From: Trichomonas vaginalis G3
Lineage: Eukaryota; Parabasalia; Trichomonadida; Trichomonadidae
DNA: 64,000 nt
Assembly (NCBI RefSeq): GCF_026262505.1
Contig: NC_067205.1
Span: forward strand, 15,252,001-15,316,000
Direction: 5' to 3'
Shown here one piece after another: positions 61,600-64,000 of this stretch. A program made the translations under genes and the position numbers. The stretch's first letter is position 1, and each line of letters starts with the position of its first letter. The notes under the pieces are model-generated. The model ran no database searches, had not been told where the DNA came from, and saw only the letters and a list, made by a program, of their open reading frames with translations.

Positions 61600-63366
61600 T
61601 GTTGCATGCTAAGTTCGGTCAACGATAGGAATTGAGAGGAAATTAATCGTCGAGGAAGTACGATTATGTAAAGTAAAAAAATGTTGTGGGTTTTTTAATA
61701 TTGTATATAATTTTATAATAAAATTTTTGTGAGACATTTTAAGAAGCACATATAATTTTTTGAATTTAAAAATTAAAGTAGTGTTGAATGAATTTATTGA
61801 TTAATTTAATACGGATATTTCTCAAAATTAATCAAAAATAGGTTTTCAGAGAACTTTTGAGATATCTTTTCAAAATGTCTTTTTGAAAATATATAAGTAT
61901 TATATCAAATTGAAAAAAGGTATTTATCAAAATTCTAAATTCTTAATAAAAAATAACTTTTCAGAGGATTGTGATTTTGAAAGCATGAGTAATAAGTAAA
62001 AAATATCTACGATTTTAATGAGGGAATTGTTCCTTATGAGGTATACATTATAACTATATACCTCATAAGGAACAATTCCCTCTGATAGCTGGGAAACTTT
62101 CTCTGAATAACTTATCATTTGGACAGAAAAGTGACACTTTACATGGCAAAAAATAGAGCCTTACTTTTGAGATACTTGAGATTGAAACTGAATCTTATGA
62201 GGCGGTGATCTTGAATCACTACCTCATAAGGTTCAGTTTCATATAAAATTTGTTGCAATTTGTTATTCTTTTGCAATTATTTCTTATAAGATTTTACATC
62301 TTTTAGCGGGGAATGTTTGTTATCATGTATATATTATAAATATCTACACGATAACGAACATTCCTCGCTAAATTGCTGAGAAACTTTGAGGAAATGTCGA
62401 ACAATTTCCTCAAAGTTTCTCAGATTTATATAGATCACTAGAGTTCCCTAGGCACTGATTCTGGTTCAGTACCTAGGAGGCTCTAGTTCTCTAACGAACT
62501 GATAAAATGTTTTTAAATTTTTGGATATTGCTACCTGTGAAGCACTGACTTCAAGTCAGTACCTCACAGGTAGCAATTACATTGAAAGATGGGAGAAACT
62601 TTGTCCGAATGTTAAACTATTCGGACAAAGTTTCTCACATTTGTAGTGGAGATGGAAGGCTTTGAGGTATATTGTATTAATATATACCCCAAAGCCTTCC
62701 ATCTCCACTTGAAAGTGTCCAAACTTTGGGTTAATACTTTGCAATTAACCCAAAGTTTGGACACTTTCTAGAAGGAATTGGAGGGTAAGAGATATACATT
62801 CATATGGTATATCTCTTACCCTCCAATTCCTTCTTAAAATGGGAGAAACTTTGTCCGAATGTTAAACTATTCGGACAAAGTTTCTCCCATTTTTTGAAGG
62901 AATTGGAGGCTATGAGATACTGATGCAATGTCAGTAACTCATGGCTTCCAATTCCTTCCTAAAACTCATAAAAGTGGACATTACATGCATATAAAATTTG
63001 ACACGTAAAGTCCACTTTTTGTGAGCGGGGATTTGACTCCGTCAAATCCCCTTTTTCGTTTACGAGAAAGCCAAATTCTCTCAAAAGTTAAGTAGGACCA
63101 ATTTTTTATAAAAAAAAATCCAATTTCATTATGAATGTTAATTAATTTATATAATTATTGAATAAAAAATTTTCTTTGAGATTATGAAAAGTTCTTTGAA
63201 AAGTTATTTTTTCTCATTTTTAAATATTGTATTAGCCTATTTATTTATAATCCAAATTAAATAACTTTAAATTCAATATTTAAAGAATAATTTTGAAGGA
63301 ATTGAGTTACTTCCCCCGACGATAAAATTGAGAGGTTTACATTTTGACCGAACTTAGCATGCAACA
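61600..63366. mobile_element. Hairpin-array TIR element E2, 1767 bp
   Basis: Ends TGTTGCATGCTAAGTTCGGT and its inverse ACCGAACTTAGCATGCAACA match E1. Flanks GTAC and GTAT agree at 3 of 4 bases, a worn duplication. Terminal regions are colinear with E1 in reverse orientation: the left end has ATCGTCGAGGAAGTACGATT, the right end has AATGTAAACCTCTCAATTTT in inverse. Between them E1 has one hairpin while E2 has about 14 in a row. No coding capacity. Confidence 0.85.
62020..63051. repeat. Array of about 14 consecutive long DNA hairpins
   Basis: Hairpins at about 62020-62082, 62184-62240, 62304-62370, 62376-62423, 62438-62486, 62528-62576, 62590-62638, 62646-62709, 62711-62768, 62770-62834, 62837-62893, 62896-62958, 62970-63019 and 63027-63051. 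Stems are mostly 18-27 bp, perfect or with one to three mismatches, and loops mostly 3-13 bases. From 62590 on they are almost back to back. Sequences differ, but modules are shared: the 7th and 11th are the same, the 10th and 12th share GAAGGAATTGGAGG, and the 1st equals the E1 hairpin. Confidence 0.93.
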
Positions 63367-63623
63367 GTATGTTTAAGTAGTATATAAATAATATAAAGTT
63401 ATATATTTTATTAAATTTAATGAGTTTGTGATATGTTTAAGAAATAATTGTGAAGATATGTTAATCGTTAAATATAAAAACACCGAGGAGCTAAATTGGT
63501 ATTTGATGAAATAAGTAATCCAAAAGATTTAGCGTTTTGTGTGTATGTTGTCATTCATTCTTTTGAACCATCCTAAAAAAAATCGAAATTTAAAAATGAA
63601 TTCATAATAATATTTACAATAAA
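63367..63623. other. Intergenic region
   Basis: About 260 AT-rich bases between E2 and the kinase stop; nothing recognised. Confidence 0.4.
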
Positions 63624-64000
63624 TTATAATTCTTCTACATGGATATTCTTAAAATTCAAAGCGCTTCTAACTTCAAACATTTGCTGATTAGAATTTGCAT
63701 GTCGAGCATTGACATTCTTCAGCTGCAATTTAGGCAAACAATCCTCTGTGATTGTTTTCTTCTGAAACTTGATTTTTCCTATAATCTGGTTTTTGTTCTT
63801 CATATGATCAATCATCTTCAGAAGTTCTTCGCTAGATGGTCTTTCATTTGGATTAACTGCAAGGCATTTGTCTATAATCATGCCTAAAATTCCAGATGCT
63901 CCGGTTAAAATTTGTAATCTTCCTTCTTGCATGTATCTGAAGAGCTGAGCTTCGCTCTTCACTGCCCAAGGATATTTTCCGCAAGCTAAAATGTTAAGGG
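63624..64000 (-). CDS. Protein kinase, C-terminal part (continues beyond window)
   Basis: The frame is open to the window edge. It reads NILACGKYPWAVKSEAQLF, the end of the kinase C-lobe (subdomain X, G-K-x-P-W), then IIDKCLAVNPNERPSSEELL, subdomain XI with the invariant Arg (N-P-x-x-R-P-S). A basic tail of about 60 residues follows (KNKNQIIGKIKFQKKTIT...). The style fits CAMK/NEK-like Ser/Thr kinases abundant in trichomonads; group not assignable without the N-lobe. Catalytic motifs lie outside the window. Confidence 0.8.
   Translation of the reverse strand, partial: LNILACGKYPWAVKSEAQLFRYMQEGRLQILTGASGILGMIIDKCLAVNPNERPSSEELLKMIDHMKNKNQIIGKIKFQKKTITEDCLPKLQLKNVNARHANSNQQMFEVRSALNFKNIHVEEL

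Noticed and set aside
62020-63051. Hairpins as transcription terminators
   Set aside because: Most lack T-runs, they are stacked without genes between, and trichomonads do not use bacterial terminators.

Overview
ORGANISM. The window looks like nuclear DNA of a parabasalid, most likely Trichomonas vaginalis or a close relative. The evidence is AT-rich sequence, genes in one open frame, Inr-like TCA(T)TTTT starts a few bases before several ATGs, an ankyrin protein of the trichomonad DUF3447 type, a Pmp-like GGA(I/L)-repeat surface protein, a small R2R3 Myb, a BEACH protein, and heavy Maverick/Polinton load. The species call is from recognition, not from a search.

LAYOUT. 1-3070 is the end of one Maverick (methyltransferase, small membrane and amphipathic proteins, fibre-like remnant) that runs off the left edge. 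At 3116-31041 lies a foldback, MITE-like element (TGT...ACA ends, 4-bp ATAG duplication), split by a second Maverick-like element at 3376-30041. That element is 26.7 kb, has 5'-AG...CT-3' ends and a 6-bp AAGGAT duplication. It carries a protein-primed-type DNA polymerase B with an embedded HNH-like zinc module, an SF3 helicase, a free HNH protein and several unknown proteins. No integrase, packaging ATPase or capsid gene was recognised. Its middle (about 8.2-27.9 kb) is a giant inverted repeat: each arm holds helicase, HNH and small genes, and the arms meet through about 9.5 kb of 24-25-bp iteron-like repeats studded with an 18-bp perfect palindrome, around a 245-bp centre.

31.0-46.3 kb holds host genes mixed with repeats: a Pmp-like type I membrane protein, more foldback elements (one nested in another), a short SF1/BBP-like helix-hairpin protein without KH domain, a 50-residue ORF, an ankyrin protein, a glycine-rich (ALK-like) protein with no clear start, an ABCA-like half transporter and a small hypothetical protein.

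46.7-48.8 kb holds two non-coding elements. One has five 120-bp repeats and a perfect three-way-junction (Y-shaped) palindrome. The other (48088-48784, ATGA duplication) carries one long hairpin. 49.2-64 kb has a 2431-residue BEACH-WD40 protein, an alpha-solenoid-like protein, a DHHC-like acyltransferase with DHFC in place of DHHC and no zinc cysteines, an R2R3 Myb and the end of a protein kinase. Between the last two is 61600-63366, a relative of 48088-48784 that has accumulated about 14 consecutive long hairpins. With the iteron palindrome in the Maverick, this hairpin array is the most unusual structure here.

HOW THE PARTS WORK TOGETHER. The polymerase, helicase and iteron array could form one replication module, with the array as origin or fused telomere; this is inference. 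The host genes are unrelated housekeeping, surface and regulatory genes, each probably with its own Inr promoter. Coordinates, motifs and repeat matches were read by eye; family names rest on motif recognition.
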